NCBI RefSeq assembly: GCF_018327645.1
Contig: NZ_BMAY01000001.1
Location: 1 to 64,000 of the forward strand
Length of the DNA: 64,000 bases
Direction: 5' to 3'
DNA from: Lactobacillus corticis
Lineage (GTDB): Bacteria > Bacillota > Bacilli > Lactobacillales > Lactobacillaceae
The notes under the pieces were generated by a model that did not search any database, was not told the origin of the DNA, and worked only from the letters and a program-made list of their open reading frames with translations. The position numbers and the translations under genes are program-made. Within the stretch, counting starts at the first letter, position 1. The number at the start of each line of letters is the position of its first letter. Below are positions 50,475 to 59,327 of the stretch, piece by piece.

Positions 50475-52201
50475 ATCAAAAAACGATTCTTATCTTTAAC
50501 ACTCAATTCTGGTTCCAGCCTTATAAAATCATTTACAAAGAACAGTAAAGTGAAGTCATCCAAGGAAAGATCGTTATCTGCATTTTCTATCAATTCATAT
50601 ATTTTGTTTCGGATATTATTCGATAGTCTGATATCTAATTTAGCGAATAATAACAAAAGTGAATAAGCTTCTTGATGTAAATTATTCTTTATATCGAAGT
50701 ACAATTTTTGTTGTAGTAAATTATCTTTATTATTGGACGTTCCAAGACCTAGATTTTCTATATACCATTTAAGATAATTTGTTACTAAATTATCTTCAAG
50801 TTGATTCTCCTTTTTTTGAATTACATCCAACAATTGAATAAATGGGAGCATCAATCTAGAATCAGAAATGGCAAGCTGCAACATCTTATCTATGAAGCTA
50901 CCTTGTATTTCATTATTGATTTTATCGTCCTTTTCAATTAAAGCATATAACACTTTATACAATGGATCATCTAACTTATTCCTAAAGGATTGATTGTTTT
51001 TGACGTTATCAATAAAAAACATGAGGACCCGAAAAGATAATTTGGCAGCTCCTTTTTTCTCGGTTAAGATTTCATTGTTAAGAGTAATGTAAAATTTTTC
51101 ATATTCGTCCTTGATATCATACTTATTAACTTTAAAAAGCAAATCTAATAAGGTATCGGAAACATCCCCTTCTTCTTTTAAAGCATACTTCTGTTGATCT
51201 AACAAAATAGATTTACTCAAATCATCAAAAAAGCCTATTAAATTTGAATTTTCATTAATTTTGGCAAAAGTTGTTTCACTAGTTTTTTTATCATTAAGAT
51301 AAAAACCATATTTTTGGGCTATCTTCTGCATAACCTTATTTATCTTCACTAGTTCTTCCTTTTTTTCATAACCAAATGTAATATCGTCAACATATCTGTT
51401 GAAAGTTACATTAGTATCAGCAAGTGCTTTCCTTATTTCACCATCAACTTTTGACATGCAATATTCTACAATTATTCTAGTTAACAAACTCCCAGTTGGA
51501 AGTCCATGAGTTTCATCATTCTGCTGACTCCTTATTGCATGATCTAATAAATTGGCAAATCTTTGCCCATCGTTTCTGAAATCCTTCGCATCTTTTTTCC
51601 CCAACAAGATCCATGGAATTGCATGAGTATAAAAAGTATGATAAAAGTTAGCAAAATCCATTTTAAAAAAGAATTTATGTCCTATTAATAGTCTATCCGC
51701 AATTGACTTGGTATTTTGATAGGCATAAGGTGAATATCCAAAAAACCTAGACGTACTTTCTTTATCTGAAATCAAGGCATCAATAATAGCTTCTTTATTA
51801 CACATAACTACTTTGATCAATAGACAATATGAGTATAGATTAGCAAATTTCAGCGGACGTCTAGCATTGTCATCTTTTGGGATTGTGAACAAAATAGGGG
51901 TAGTTCCTGAAAATTTGAAGTTCCTTTTAGAAGCATCATTAAACACGTTTGTCTTGATTGCACCACTACCCTCAAAAAACTCAAAATCTGATTCAATTTT
52001 ATTTAAGAGGTCTCGATTATTTACCAAATTTTTCAAGTTAAAATATCCAGGATATATTACATCCGTTTTGCCATAAGAATCGTCATATTTATATACGTGA
52101 TTAAATTCCTGAAAATCAAAATATCCCATTTTTAACAAGTTTGTCCAAGTGATAATATTATTGTAAAACTCCTTTTCATCTATTGGAGTATGGTCATTCA
52201 T
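50468..52201 (-). CDS. Defence-type reverse transcriptase (Abi/unknown-group lineage)
   Basis: 577 aa in the zero frame, 668 aa with the -1 extension. It carries reverse transcriptase motifs in order: RRPLKFANLYSY (about 115), motif A FFKMDFANFYHTF (catalytic Asp about 178), YTHAIPWILLGKKDAK, motif B GLPTGSLLTRIIVEY, motif C RYVDDITF (catalytic YVDD about 274). The C-terminal 270 residues are helical, of unknown fold. No maturase or endonuclease domain, so not a group II intron; no msr/msd-like gap is present upstream, so not a classical retron. It resembles the abortive-infection and unknown-group bacterial RTs that act against phage. It starts 3 nt after the MerR-methyltransferase stop, with GGGAGG inside that gene's end (translational coupling). 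It stops 6 nt after a slippery heptamer. Confidence 0.85.
   Translation of the reverse strand: MNDHTPIDEKEFYNNIITWTNLLKMGYFDFQEFNHVYKYDDSYGKTDVIYPGYFNLKNLVNNRDLLNKIESDFEFFEGSGAIKTNVFNDASKRNFKFSGTTPILFTIPKDDNARRPLKFANLYSYCLLIKVVMCNKEAIIDALISDKESTSRFFGYSPYAYQNTKSIADRLLIGHKFFFKMDFANFYHTFYTHAIPWILLGKKDAKDFRNDGQRFANLLDHAIRSQQNDETHGLPTGSLLTRIIVEYCMSKVDGEIRKALADTNVTFNRYVDDITFGYEKKEELVKINKVMQKIAQKYGFYLNDKKTSETTFAKINENSNLIGFFDDLSKSILLDQQKYALKEEGDVSDTLLDLLFKVNKYDIKDEYEKFYITLNNEILTEKKGAAKLSFRVLMFFIDNVKNNQSFRNKLDDPLYKVLYALIEKDDKINNEIQGSFIDKMLQLAISDSRLMLPFIQLLDVIQKKENQLEDNLVTNYLKWYIENLGLGTSNNKDNLLQQKLYFDIKNNLHQEAYSLLLLFAKLDIRLSNNIRNKIYELIENADNDLSLDDFTLLFFVNDFIRLEPELSVKDKNRFLIW
50477..50483 (-). other. -1 slippery heptamer in the reverse transcriptase gene
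   Basis: On the minus strand the sequence is T TTT TTG, exactly X XXY YYZ in the zero frame (codons CGT TTT TTG ATA TGG TAG). A -1 slip gives TTT TTT GAT ATG GTA and enters the 93-codon extension. This could be programmed frameshifting, polymerase slippage, phase variation or a plain deletion. Confidence 0.75.
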
Positions 52202-52204
52202 TAT

Positions 52205-53377
52205 CTATTTCCTCCCGACAAAATACCCTGCATCTTTTGTTATGTGGAATCCATTCTTCACTTTACCTTCCACAAATTGCTTGAACTCTTGATAGTGGTT
52301 CAACAAAACCTCATTCTGATTTCCATGACACGAAAGAATATATGAAATAATTGGTGCCGCTTCTGAAATCTCAATCGCATCGTGATATTTACAACAATGG
52401 ATATCATCGAAAAATGGGGTAAGTATCTTTTCACCGTTATCTAGCCCAAAGCGTTCATACAAATTGACTGAGGAAAGTACAATATTAGAATCAAAACTTT
52501 GAACTAAATCAGTAATTTCATGCATGTGCTCCTTAGAATATGTGCTGCAGAAAAAAGCTGCCCCAGGTTTAAGCACGCGCTGCACTTCTTTCAAAGTTTT
52601 CGTCAGATCCTCACAGTAAAAGAGCATGTGATTCGCAATTACTAAATCAAAAGTATTATCTGAAAAAGGAATATTTTGCGCATCAAAAACGGAATATTGA
52701 AATCCAGGATGAGAACCAATGTCTTTCTTCGCATCAAGCAAAATACCTTTTGATATATCAGAAAGAATTACCGTGGTGTTCTCAGGCACCTTATTTAGAT
52801 TCTGAGACCATAAAGTCCCGCTACCAGCGCCTAGTTCTAGAATCTTCATCCCTGGTTTTAAATTCAAATGTCGGAACAACCAATTAAACCAGCCTTCTTT
52901 ATTGACCGAATAATCCCTATGAAGTTTGATTCTTGCCGAAATGTTAGTAGCATTTTTATATTGCAAACTGAGTGATTGATCCATTGCAGTTAAGTGAATC
53001 AAGTCCATCATCTTGCTCCAATCGACTTTCTTTTCGTGCTCTAAGGCCTCACTAGTTGAGTCAATCGCTGTGATAACATTTTTCATCCGCTCAACTCGTT
53101 CTTCAACTAATCTCTTCTGCATCTGAAGCGAGTTTAACAGGAACTGGGTATCCCCTGAGGCAATAGTCATTTCTCTGATGTCTTTCAAGGAAAAACCCAG
53201 ATATTTTAACAATAAAATTTGCTGCAATTTTGCAAAATCTTGTTCTGAGTAGCGACGATCTCCGCCCTCAGTCCGCACTGTTGGTTTTAAAATCTCTTTT
53301 TGATCGTAATATCGAATGGTTCGAATTGAAACGTGTGCTTTTTCAGCGAACTGGCCACTAGTATAAAATTTATTCAA
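52205..53377 (-). CDS. MerR-type regulator fused to a SAM methyltransferase
   Basis: 390 aa. Residues 1-70 are a MerR helix-turn-helix (YTSGQFAEKAHVSIRTIRYYDQ, here as SGQFAEKAHVSIRTIRYYD, with GGDRRYSEQDFAKLQQI); a dimer helix follows to about 120. Residues about 165-390 are a class I methyltransferase: motif I ILELGAGSGTLW, motif II ILSDISKGIL, motif IV FDLVIANHMLFYCED, and VLKPGAAFFCSTY. Such MerR-methyltransferase fusions occur in Firmicutes and their substrates are mostly unknown. Start is TTG with AGAGG 7 nt upstream. The stop codon is 3 nt before the reverse transcriptase start. Confidence 0.9.
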   Translation of the reverse strand: MNKFYTSGQFAEKAHVSIRTIRYYDQKEILKPTVRTEGGDRRYSEQDFAKLQQILLLKYLGFSLKDIREMTIASGDTQFLLNSLQMQKRLVEERVERMKNVITAIDSTSEALEHEKKVDWSKMMDLIHLTAMDQSLSLQYKNATNISARIKLHRDYSVNKEGWFNWLFRHLNLKPGMKILELGAGSGTLWSQNLNKVPENTTVILSDISKGILLDAKKDIGSHPGFQYSVFDAQNIPFSDNTFDLVIANHMLFYCEDLTKTLKEVQRVLKPGAAFFCSTYSKEHMHEITDLVQSFDSNIVLSSVNLYERFGLDNGEKILTPFFDDIHCCKYHDAIEISEAAPIISYILSCHGNQNEVLLNHYQEFKQFVEGKVKNGFHITKDAGYFVGRK

Positions 53378-53391
53378 AAGGTGCCTCTATC

Positions 53392-53420
53392 AATATAAAT
53401 ACCACACTAACCATCTTGAA
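53392..53420 (-). promoter_or_regulatory. Candidate promoter of the MerR/RT cassette
   Basis: On the minus strand TTCAAG (53415-53420), 17 bp, TATATT (53392-53397), just before the merR start. MerR activators often use longer spacers, so this is tentative. Confidence 0.45.
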
Positions 53421-53429
53421 TCGGTATAA

Positions 53430-53471
53430 CAAAAAAGAGCAGATATCAAGAATAAACTTTTTGGTCTGCTC
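53430..53471 (-). terminator. Terminator at the end of the EPS operon
   Basis: On the minus strand GAGCAGA…TCTGCTC (loop about 21 nt) followed by TTTTTTG, 20 nt behind the stop of the last EPS glycosyltransferase. It separates the EPS transcript from the MerR/RT cassette. Confidence 0.85.
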
Positions 53472-53490
53472 GCTATGTTTATTTTGTGGT

Positions 53491-54513
53491 TTAAATTTCA
53501 CTTTCGATTTTATCTAAAGCTGAAATTATCATTTCGCCTTTACGTAATTTTTTGGCTAACTCAACAGTATTTTCTTTCATTTCTTTATATTCTTTTTCCG
53601 AAATCGCATCTATTGCTTGTGGTAACTCGGATAAGCTTGAAATTGTTAAGCCAAGATTATTATCCTTAATATATTTTGCTATAGCTGCTTTATCCCATAC
53701 AACGACTGGGATTCCAGAACTTAAATAAAGGGAGGCCTTGTGTGGATCATTATACTTTAAGTATTCGCCTAAAACTCCATTACAAGTGTCGATGCTAGTA
53801 CCATCCCAAATCAGCCCAAAATTATAATCCAGATACTTTGGCAATTCTTCAGGAGTATGAACTCCCTCATACTTCACGGCTTTTCCAAAATTATCCTTTG
53901 GATTTGGTCCAAAAACATGCAGAGATAAATCTTCCCAGTTTACCTTACTTAAAAAGTCAGCTTTAAAAAGATTACCAGCAAAACAAACTGATTTCTCGTA
54001 TTGATATTTTTCATTGATTGGTTGAGGATTCAGATAATCAAATACTCCTAATGATACTATCGGTGTCGTAACACCATTATCCTCCATCCATTTTTTCATG
54101 GAATCATTATGAGCAATAATCCCATCAGCAGAATTGAAATATCCGATCTCTTTCTTGTAAAATTCGGTATCACCCCGAAATGTACGTAGAGACTCGACAT
54201 CGTGAATCACATAAATAATTTTCCCATCTTTATTTGTTTTTCGGTATTCAGATAAAAGCTTGGAAAAGATTTTTTGTGAGTTGATCGGGTATTGAATAAT
54301 TAGTTCATCAATTTGCTTGCCTTTAAATAATTTGGGCAAAACAAAGAGTGTATGCTTAAGTTTATCTATTTTAGAATCCAAGTTTAAATTTACTCGAATT
54401 TCATTAACAGCTTTATCGTTTTTTAAGAAATAAACAACATCCTCTTTTGCCTTAGGTCCAGCAGTATTCTTTACAGAACTTATGTAGGTTACTATATATT
54501 TTCCCATTTTCAT
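53491..54513 (-). CDS. Glycosyltransferase, galactofuranosyltransferase-like
   Basis: 340 aa, cytosolic, with a two-Rossmann GT-B layout; IIYVIHDVESLR, GIIAHNDSMKKWM and PHKASLYLSSGIPVVVWDKAA resemble the beta-1,6-galactofuranosyltransferase (WbbI-like) family of EPS clusters. No UDP-galactopyranose mutase gene is visible in this window, so the donor sugar is open. Two start codons (54513 and two codons later) are possible. Last gene of the EPS operon before its terminator. Confidence 0.75.
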   Translation of the reverse strand: MKMGKYIVTYISSVKNTAGPKAKEDVVYFLKNDKAVNEIRVNLNLDSKIDKLKHTLFVLPKLFKGKQIDELIIQYPINSQKIFSKLLSEYRKTNKDGKIIYVIHDVESLRTFRGDTEFYKKEIGYFNSADGIIAHNDSMKKWMEDNGVTTPIVSLGVFDYLNPQPINEKYQYEKSVCFAGNLFKADFLSKVNWEDLSLHVFGPNPKDNFGKAVKYEGVHTPEELPKYLDYNFGLIWDGTSIDTCNGVLGEYLKYNDPHKASLYLSSGIPVVVWDKAAIAKYIKDNNLGLTISSLSELPQAIDAISEKEYKEMKENTVELAKKLRKGEMIISALDKIESEI

Positions 54514-54543
54514 CCACTTATCTAATAATAATCAATATTAATC

Positions 54544-55677
54544 TTACTTACCTTTTTCCATTAAAGCATGGTAAATCTCTTCAAGTCTCTTAGACGAGGC
54601 TTTTAAATCATATCCAGCATTCCTAATGAGATCAGATGCTTCTATTGATGCTTGCTCCCTATCAAAGTTAGAAGCGTTTTTTACATCAGCAAAATACTGA
54701 GACCATTTTGCTTTTGCTACATTGCTGTCCTCTATTGGAAAAACCCTAACCAATTTAGTTTGATTCACCTTTTTTGGAATTTTATTTGAAATAGCCGTAG
54801 GAAGTCCTGCAACTTGAGACTCCAAAGCCGAAATACCAAATCCCTCAAATTTAGATGGAAAGGCAAAACAATCAAACGCTTGCAGTAATTCAGGAACGTC
54901 ATCTCTATTCCCTAGAAACATAACTTTATCCTCTAATCCCAAAGATCTAACTCGATCTCTTAGGTTTCCTTCATAAGGACCTGAACCAACTAAGATCAGC
55001 ACTGAATCAGAATCTATTTTTTGAAAATCGCTAAAAGCCTCTATTAAAAGGGTTTGATTTTTTTGATCAACTAAACGAGCTACATCTCCAATTACAAATT
55101 TGTGCTTAAGTTGAAGTTCCTTCCGCTTATTTAAACGGATCTTTTCGTCATACTGATATTTTTCAAGATCTATGCCATCATTTATTATTGATACTGACTT
55201 AACACTAGCTTTACCAAACATATATGCTGCTGCATCAGCAGAAACAGCAATTTTCTTATCAGCTAGCAAATTAACAACAGGTCTTAGTAGGCAAATCGCA
55301 GCTTTCTTTAAAATACTAAAATTAACAGGACCAGCAACATGTCCATGGACTATCAGTTTGGCCTTACTACCGGCTCTCTTAATTCTAATAATGCTTTTTA
55401 TTGCTTCATAAGAATTGTCAGCATGTATATGAACAATCGAATAATTATTATTTTTAAAATACTCTATCGTATTTTTATCCATATCCCCGCCTAAATAAAC
55501 AATTCTACCTCTCTTTTCGATATCTGTAGTTACAGACGTTTTTTCAAACTTACTATAAGAAATAAAATCATTTTCAATTTCATGGGGCATATATTTAGTT
55601 AGTCCGTAAGCAATTACAGACCGGCCACCATAACCAAAGTTCTCCGCACCAATTTGGGCAACCTTTATTCTCTTCAA
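54544..55677 (-). CDS. Glycosyltransferase, GT4 family
   Basis: 377 aa, GT-B fold. The C-terminal GT4 hallmarks are clear: GDVARLVDQKNQTLLIEAF, ILVGSGPYEGNLRDRV and the E-x7-E motif FPSKFEGFGISALESQ. The N-terminal GYGGRSVIAYGL is the acceptor side. It adds a sugar to the lipid-linked EPS unit in the cytosol. 30 nt before the galactofuranosyltransferase-like gene. Confidence 0.9.
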   Translation of the reverse strand: MKRIKVAQIGAENFGYGGRSVIAYGLTKYMPHEIENDFISYSKFEKTSVTTDIEKRGRIVYLGGDMDKNTIEYFKNNNYSIVHIHADNSYEAIKSIIRIKRAGSKAKLIVHGHVAGPVNFSILKKAAICLLRPVVNLLADKKIAVSADAAAYMFGKASVKSVSIINDGIDLEKYQYDEKIRLNKRKELQLKHKFVIGDVARLVDQKNQTLLIEAFSDFQKIDSDSVLILVGSGPYEGNLRDRVRSLGLEDKVMFLGNRDDVPELLQAFDCFAFPSKFEGFGISALESQVAGLPTAISNKIPKKVNQTKLVRVFPIEDSNVAKAKWSQYFADVKNASNFDREQASIEASDLIRNAGYDLKASSKRLEEIYHALMEKGK

Positions 55678-55717
55678 ATCCTTCTCCTTAATTCCAAGTC
55701 TACAGAAAATTTAACAA

Positions 55718-56884
55718 TTAAATTATCTTCTCTTTGGTTAACATATCTGCACTAATCATAAATAATGGCATCATTAGATTAATTCCATAATTTATAAATG
55801 AATCCTCCGTCAAGCCATTAATCATAACAATTAATAGCACGCACCAGAACTTAAATGACTTACTACTGTACAATTGTTTTATCAATCTGATTAGCAGATA
55901 CATAAACCAACTGAAATATAGGACTCCCCCCATATAAATGATTCTTACAAAGGAACTATCAATATAAAAGTAATTTCTAACTGAACTTGTAGTTCTGCCC
56001 AAACCTTGCTGGAAAATATTCTGTCCTAACAATTTTATATTGTAATAACTGGACAACGTATTCTGCAAATCTAAACGATTGCTCAGCAACTTGTTTAAGA
56101 TAGCATATACATTAGAATCGTAGCTGAACATTTGTGTTGCAAATATAACGATAAAAATAAGTGCAAATATTAAAATTGAGCCTATTGGAAGAATAACTCG
56201 AAAGAATTTTGAATGCTCAGCGCCCGATAGTAGACTTACCAAAGACAGTAAAATCATACCAATAAAGTCATTTCTAGCTCCAGTAAGTTTAAAAACAAAA
56301 ATACCACTTATCATAATTATAAATGCTAAAACAATCCGCATTCTGCGAGTATCTGTAAGAATTACAAGACCTGCAAATATATAAAAAACATAACTGGCAA
56401 ATATTAATGGGTAAATTGTCCCTAGAGACTGTCTCATCACGCCGTCCCTATAGAAGGTCAGGTTTGAAATCAATCCTATTTTTGAAGAAATTGCAACCAT
56501 AAACAGAGGCAAAGCTGTGGCAATAATTCCCACTTTCAAAATTTTCCTTGGTGATATACCAGAATAGGCAAAGATCAACAGAACAACATATAGAAATCCT
56601 TTATCTGCACCTCCAACCTTAATTGAAAGTACGCTAAAAATTATACCGATAATCGCCAGAAAAAATTTTTCTATCCTGAAGGAGGAGAATAAAAGCGTTA
56701 TCAATGCAGCCGAGACAATGAGAAATGTTCGTAAATGTAATAGTGTTGAATTTCCATTATTAAACATTGAAAGCGAATAAACATTAATTAACGTGACTAT
56801 TCCATATAACGAAAGTAGGAAATTTTCAAATTTCGCATTTTTCGTAAAGCTTTCTTCATTAATATCTACGTCTTTATATGGCAT
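55718..56884 (-). CDS. Wzy-type EPS repeat-unit polymerase
   Basis: 388 aa with about 10-12 hydrophobic helices and a large loop before the last helices (FQQGLGRTTSSVRNYFYIDSSFVRIIYMGG, here FQQGLGRTTS and IDSSFVRIIYMGG), typical of Wzy/O-antigen polymerase-like proteins. It joins lipid-linked repeat units outside the membrane. The start at 56884 follows GAGGTTAAT; the longer frame has no ribosome site. No Wzx flippase gene is visible in this window; it may lie to the right or elsewhere. Confidence 0.8.
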   Translation of the reverse strand: MPYKDVDINEESFTKNAKFENFLLSLYGIVTLINVYSLSMFNNGNSTLLHLRTFLIVSAALITLLFSSFRIEKFFLAIIGIIFSVLSIKVGGADKGFLYVVLLIFAYSGISPRKILKVGIIATALPLFMVAISSKIGLISNLTFYRDGVMRQSLGTIYPLIFASYVFYIFAGLVILTDTRRMRIVLAFIIMISGIFVFKLTGARNDFIGMILLSLVSLLSGAEHSKFFRVILPIGSILIFALIFIVIFATQMFSYDSNVYAILNKLLSNRLDLQNTLSSYYNIKLLGQNIFQQGLGRTTSSVRNYFYIDSSFVRIIYMGGVLYFSWFMYLLIRLIKQLYSSKSFKFWCVLLIVMINGLTEDSFINYGINLMMPLFMISADMLTKEKII

Positions 56885-56952
56885 ATTAACCTCGTTTGCG
56901 TTAAACAGCAAAATTCTCCCCCCCAATATTACCTTAGCTGGTTAAACAACCT

Positions 56953-57954
56953 TTATTTTTCAAAGGAACATTTCTCTGGCAGAAGTTTTTCCATTACCTG
57001 GACAAATTCACTGTTTACTTTATCAGCATCTACCTTAAAACCGTCATTTACACAAACTATTTTATACTTTTGAGATAAAATAAGATTCCAAAGGCCGGAT
57101 CCGGCATCATCCAAACTCACTAGAGTACCTAAATGATAATCTCCTACCGAATAAGTTCCCCTGGCAATTTCCCAATATTTAAATAGCCAATTACTAACAT
57201 CTGATGCTTGGCGAAAACGATGTGAGGAGGTTGAATCAAGGGTATCTTTTTCTTCTTTCCAAACTTCCTGAAAAGTACTCTTTCTCAACGGGTACGGAAG
57301 ATGCGTTTCATAAAAGCCACAAATGAACTTACTTCTACTATAAATCAAACTCTTTATAAATAATTTTAAGCCTTGATGTATATTGAAAAAATGCCCCTTA
57401 TCAATAATTTCTTTCTTTGAAAAGTGATCATTAATTATTTCCATTATGTTTACTTGAAAATTTGCCGTGCCACCTGACTGAGGAATAATTGGTGACAAAG
57501 CAGTGTTATATACTGGTAATCCATTATTATCAAAGAAGTCAGTGGGAGTTACTGACCTTGTCAAATACATATCGTCATTAAATAATACGAAATGTTCACT
57601 TAAATTAGGGATTTTATATACGTTTGGTTCAATCGCATTAGCGTTAAAAACTGGTAAGTATTTGTTATCAATAATTTGTGAATGATCTATAATTGTTACC
57701 TTTGAATAGTCTTCATTTAGCCAATCAGGCTTTTGATTATCCGTTACCACATAGACATGATTGACCCAAGGAGCAAACTTTTCTACCCCTCTAAACCAAA
57801 ATTTAAAAGTTCCCCAATCTCTATAAGCTTTATCTGAACTCATTTTTTTATGCAGATCATCTACATTATTTTCTGCTTGGCCATATTTATTTTTCTTTTC
57901 CAACCATATTGGATCAGCACCATCGACCCAAGTTACGACGAAATCAATCTTCAT
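56953..57954 (-). CDS. Stealth-family sugar-phosphate transferase
   Basis: 333 aa. It has the Stealth conserved regions: CR1 [14 protein letters not shown] at the N-terminus, CR2 [16 protein letters not shown] with [18 protein letters not shown]3 [11 protein letters not shown], and CR4 [14 protein letters not shown]. The family transfers hexose-1-phosphate to form phosphodiester links in capsules. Start at 57954 (MKIDFV) after AAGGTG. Its presence suggests that the polymer contains sugar-phosphate linkages. Confidence 0.92.
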   Translation of the reverse strand: MKIDFVVTWVDGADPIWLEKKNKYGQAENNVDDLHKKMSSDKAYRDWGTFKFWFRGVEKFAPWVNHVYVVTDNQKPDWLNEDYSKVTIIDHSQIIDNKYLPVFNANAIEPNVYKIPNLSEHFVLFNDDMYLTRSVTPTDFFDNNGLPVYNTALSPIIPQSGGTANFQVNIMEIINDHFSKKEIIDKGHFFNIHQGLKLFIKSLIYSRSKFICGFYETHLPYPLRKSTFQEVWKEEKDTLDSTSSHRFRQASDVSNWLFKYWEIARGTYSVGDYHLGTLVSLDDAGSGLWNLILSQKYKIVCVNDGFKVDADKVNSEFVQVMEKLLPEKCSFEK

Positions 57955-57975
57955 ACCAAACACCTTACTTTAAAA

Positions 57976-59325
57976 TTAAACTTCAGCCTTACCATAAAAA
58001 ACATCAATAATATCTTTACAGTGATCGCCAATCTTATAATTCAAATGAAGATTGACTACACTTTCTCTATATTTAATAAGATCTCTAGGTGAATTTAGCA
58101 TTTTCAAAATGCTATTGTATAAACTTTTTTTATCTTCAAAAACCCAATCTTTAGGCAATAGATCTTTTGCACCAACATTTGAAGACACTAAGCACGGAGT
58201 TCCCTGTAGTAGGGACTCTAAAACAACGAACCCAAAAGTTTCATGCCATTTACTCGGTAAAACAACCACAGACATTTTTTGAATATCATCCTGAAGTTCT
58301 TCAAATGGCACAATACCATGGTTAACTACGTTCTTGTTGGTAAAGAATTCATCTTCTCGAATGTCCCCAAAAAAATGTGCTTCAATGTTATCAGATTTTG
58401 AAAGCAATCCTGACAAGACATCCTTTAGATCATAAAAACCTTTTTTTTCATCATACGGACCTATGTATGCCAACCTTAACTTTGTAACATTGGAATTTCT
58501 ATTATTGGTTTTAAACCGATTATCCTTCAATCCGGCATGAGTAATTGAAATTGTCTTACCTTCAACATTTGGAAAATACTGTCTAAAGTAGTCTTCTGCC
58601 ACCGAACTAACAAAGTGAAACTTGGTAATTTCGGAGAACATTGCCATATAATATTCTCTAAGTTTCAATCTGTTTTTTGCTCTTTCAGGACTCAGCAGTG
58701 ATTCTTGATCTTCAGGTGATGGAATGCTTGTCTTTGCTGAGCCTCTTAATCTCTTGATTAATTTGGTGTTTTTTACCTGCTTGTATAGGTGGCTCTGCAT
58801 CACAAACAATTTCTTTGACGATGGGCCTGGCATACAGAGCATACAGTCATAGCTGCATTTTTCGCTTCGAAGTTCTTTTAAGGGAGATTTGCTCAAAGTT
58901 TTAGGACATAATCCATAAAAATCATGGGTCGTATAAACCGTCTTTATTTTCTTTGCGTTAAGGTAATCTAAACACTCTTTTGGTAATCCCATCAAGGTAT
59001 GTATATGAAAGACATCGGGATTAACATTTGCGATAAAATCAGTAAATTCTTTGATATCCCTTTCTTCCATCAATGATTGCTCATCACTAACACCTAAGCC
59101 CAGTGTTACAGGTAGCGGATTCTGCATTTCATAAACCTGAAAGTTGAAGTCAGAATTTTCTTTAACTAAATGCAATTTATTTTTTTGAAAAAGACGGATT
59201 TTCCCAGGATATAGCAAATAAACTTCGTTCGTTTTTCCTAATTCTTGCGAAATATCAAGGCTATATTGTGGCAAACCGCCTCTTCGGTAAGGCGGTAATC
59301 CAAGCGTATACTCAACTATTTTCAT
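57976..59325 (-). CDS. Glycosyltransferase, GT4 family, with Cys-rich insert
   Basis: 449 aa. The GT4 donor site shows RLAYIGPYDEKKGFYDL and LPSKWHETFGFVVLESLLQG. The acceptor half holds TTHDFYGLCPKTL and a cysteine group EKCSYDCMLCMPGP, an insert seen in some EPS GT4 enzymes; whether it binds metal is unknown. 21 nt before the Stealth gene and 2 nt after the rhamnosyltransferase-like gene. Confidence 0.88.
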   Translation of the reverse strand: MKIVEYTLGLPPYRRGGLPQYSLDISQELGKTNEVYLLYPGKIRLFQKNKLHLVKENSDFNFQVYEMQNPLPVTLGLGVSDEQSLMEERDIKEFTDFIANVNPDVFHIHTLMGLPKECLDYLNAKKIKTVYTTHDFYGLCPKTLSKSPLKELRSEKCSYDCMLCMPGPSSKKLFVMQSHLYKQVKNTKLIKRLRGSAKTSIPSPEDQESLLSPERAKNRLKLREYYMAMFSEITKFHFVSSVAEDYFRQYFPNVEGKTISITHAGLKDNRFKTNNRNSNVTKLRLAYIGPYDEKKGFYDLKDVLSGLLSKSDNIEAHFFGDIREDEFFTNKNVVNHGIVPFEELQDDIQKMSVVVLPSKWHETFGFVVLESLLQGTPCLVSSNVGAKDLLPKDWVFEDKKSLYNSILKMLNSPRDLIKYRESVVNLHLNYKIGDHCKDIIDVFYGKAEV

Positions 59326-59327
59326 TC

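Noticed and set aside
50196-53377. RT as retron or group II intron
   Set aside because: The upstream gene abuts the RT by 3 nt, leaving no space for an msr/msd RNA, and there is no maturase or endonuclease domain.
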